In this document: positions 5,020 through 6,498 of the stretch, piece by piece
How the letters are laid out: every line of letters starts with the position of its first letter
Position numbering within the stretch: the stretch's first letter is position 1
Assembly: GCA_003164275.1 (NCBI GenBank)
Contig: PLSY01000162.1
Span: 10,416 to 16,913, forward strand
Source: Acidimicrobiaceae bacterium
Lineage (GTDB): Bacteria > Actinomycetota > Acidimicrobiia > Acidimicrobiales > RAAP-2
Length of the DNA: 6,498 bases
Direction: 5' to 3'
Translations under genes and position numbers: made by a program
The notes under the pieces: model-generated
What the model was told of the DNA's origin: nothing
Databases searched by the model: none
The model's input: the letters and a program-made list of their open reading frames with translations, nothing else

Positions 5020-6498
5020 ATGAAGGCGTTTGCCTCTTGGTGTGTCCGCCATCGTGTTGCCGTGCTGGTGATCTGGCTGATCGCGCTGGTTGGCATGAGT
5101 GCCATCGCCCACTCGGTCGGGAGCGCGTTCTCCAACAGCTTCACCCTGCCCAACACAGAGTCCACTCAAGCTCTCAGCCTCTTGACGGCCTCGTCGCCGA
5201 AGGTGGCCGGCGATAGGGAGCAGATCGTCTTCCACACCACCAATGGGGCAAAGGTCACTGACCCTGCGGTCCAGTCCGAGGTCGAGGCGATGCTGGCCAA
5301 GGTGGCCAAGGTCCCCCACGTCACCCAGATCACCAGCCCGTACACGGCGGCCGGAGCCAATCAGATCAGTGCCAACGGGACAACTGGGTTCGCCGCCGTC
5401 ACCTTCGACCGGCAGTCCAACGACATCTCGACCGCTCTGTCCAAACAGTTTGTGGCCGCGGCCCAGACGGCCAATAGCTCGACCCTGCAGGTGGCTGTGG
5501 CCGGCCAGGTGGCGGAGAACGCCGACCGGATGAGCATCGGGGGCACTGGCCTCGGGATTCTCCTAGCCGCCATCGTCCTCTACCTCGTCTTCCGGTCGGG
5601 CTTCGCCACCGTGCTGCCCTTGGTCTCGGCCCTTTTCGCCCTGGGCACAGCCGTCGGTTTGATCGAGCTGATCAGCCATGGACTGAAGATGCCGCAGTTC
5701 TCCACAGAGTTGGTGCTGCTGATAGGCCTGGGCGTAGGCGTCGACTACGCCTTATTCATCGTGACCCGACACAGACAGGGGCTCATCGCCGGACAGGACG
5801 TCCCCACATCGATCGCCAACGCCGTGAACACGTCGGGCCGTGCGGTGCTCTTTGCCGGCATCATCGTCTGCATCGCCCTACTCGGGATGTTCGCCATTGG
5901 GGTGTCCTTCCTCTACGGACTGGCCATCGGGGCCGCCATTGGCGTCGCTTTCACCATGATCGCCGCCCTCACCTTGTTGCCCGCCCTCCTCGGGTTCATC
6001 GGGCCGAAGGTTCTGAGCAGGAAGCAAAAGCGAGAGCTTGCCGAGACCGGGCCTCGCGTCGTCGGTGCCGGCACGACGGGATTCTGGCCGAAGTGGGCGT
6101 CGTTCATCCGCAGCCGACCCATCATCCCGGCCGTGATCGCCCTGCTCATCGTCGTGGTCGTCGCCCTACCGTTCTTCTCACTTCGCCTCGGCTCCTCCGA
6201 TCAGGGCAGCGACCCGCAGGGGACCACCACTCGACAGGCGTACGACTTGCTTGCCGCCGGGTTCGGCCCCGGCGTCAACGGACCGCTGCTCCTCGTCGCC
6301 CAGAGCCCTGCGCCAGCCGACACCCAGACACTCGACAAGCTGGCGGCCGCCGTCAGCAAGCAGGCCAACGTCGCCAAGGTCAGCCCACCCGTCGTCCTGG
6401 CGGAAAAGAACGGCAAGCAGGTCAGTTTGATCACCGTCTATCCGAAGTCGGCGCCACAGGATGCCGCCACCACCGATCTGATCGACCACCTGCGGGCG
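5020..6498 (+). CDS. MMPL-family (RND superfamily) transporter, 5' part; 3' end outside the window
   Basis: The frame is open from ATG 5020 to the right edge: 493 codons with no stop, likely about 60-70% of a typical 700-750 residue MMPL protein. These inner-membrane transporters use the proton gradient to move lipids or other hydrophobic compounds to the envelope. TM1 is at about 12-30. A periplasmic porter domain follows at about 31-172, then TM2-TM6 (about 173-192, 196-217, 228-248, 275-295 and 300-325), a short cytoplasmic linker rich in Lys/Arg/Glu (about 328-345), TM7 (about 368-388), and the start of the second periplasmic domain, which is cut off. The key motif GLGVGVDYALFIVTRHR is at 236-252: D242 and Y243 match the proton-relay Asp-Tyr pair of TM4 (as in MmpL3). 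The second pair in TM10 is outside the window. The start is supported by AGGAG 10 nt upstream. The gene is divergent from the FUSC operon. The substrate cannot be told from the sequence. Confidence 0.93.
   Translation, partial: MKAFASWCVRHRVAVLVIWLIALVGMSAIAHSVGSAFSNSFTLPNTESTQALSLLTASSPKVAGDREQIVFHTTNGAKVTDPAVQSEVEAMLAKVAKVPHVTQITSPYTAAGANQISANGTTGFAAVTFDRQSNDISTALSKQFVAAAQTANSSTLQVAVAGQVAENADRMSIGGTGLGILLAAIVLYLVFRSGFATVLPLVSALFALGTAVGLIELISHGLKMPQFSTELVLLIGLGVGVDYALFIVTRHRQGLIAGQDVPTSIANAVNTSGRAVLFAGIIVCIALLGMFAIGVSFLYGLAIGAAIGVAFTMIAALTLLPALLGFIGPKVLSRKQKRELAETGPRVVGAGTTGFWPKWASFIRSRPIIPAVIALLIVVVVALPFFSLRLGSSDQGSDPQGTTTRQAYDLLAAGFGPGVNGPLLLVAQSPAPADTQTLDKLAAAVSKQANVAKVSPPVVLAEKNGKQVSLITVYPKSAPQDAATTDLIDHLRA

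Overview
The window is GC-rich bacterial DNA with close gene packing, frequent GTG starts and a mycobacterial-style GabT sequence. This suggests an actinobacterium, possibly a deep-branching one such as an Acidimicrobiia member. That placement rests on sequence style alone; there is no rRNA or marker gene here. No phage, transposon, CRISPR or tRNA signal was seen.

Layout: (1) At 2-847 (+) is the 3' part of a 4-aminobutyrate aminotransferase gene (gabT), cut by the left edge. (2) At 861-4827 (-) lie three co-directional genes that look like one operon, transcribed right to left. They are a large FUSC-family membrane protein (4827 to 2299), a tyrosine/lipid phosphatase of the Y_phosphatase3 (MptpB-like) type (2282 to 1515), and a small single-pass membrane protein of unknown function (1463 to 861). 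The gaps are 16 and 51 bp, and the second gap holds a perfect 6-bp stem-loop. The operon converges on gabT with only 13 bp between the stops. (3) At 4828-5019 is a 192-bp divergent intergenic region with two clear inverted repeats and a good Shine-Dalgarno. (4) At 5020-6498 (+) is the 5' part of an MMPL-family (RND superfamily) transporter gene, cut by the right edge.

Functionally, the right two thirds looks like an envelope or export locus: a FUSC-type putative exporter and an MMPL transporter are divergently transcribed from a shared control region. A cytoplasmic phosphatase and a membrane-anchored helical protein sit downstream of the FUSC gene. The gabT gene is metabolic (GABA catabolism) and probably unrelated. 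The most unusual element is an 18-bp tandem repeat inside the FUSC gene. It encodes a His/Glu-rich hexapeptide array in a long C-terminal tail that may bind metal ions. I see no strong evidence for a wholly new system; the specific oddities are listed as findings.
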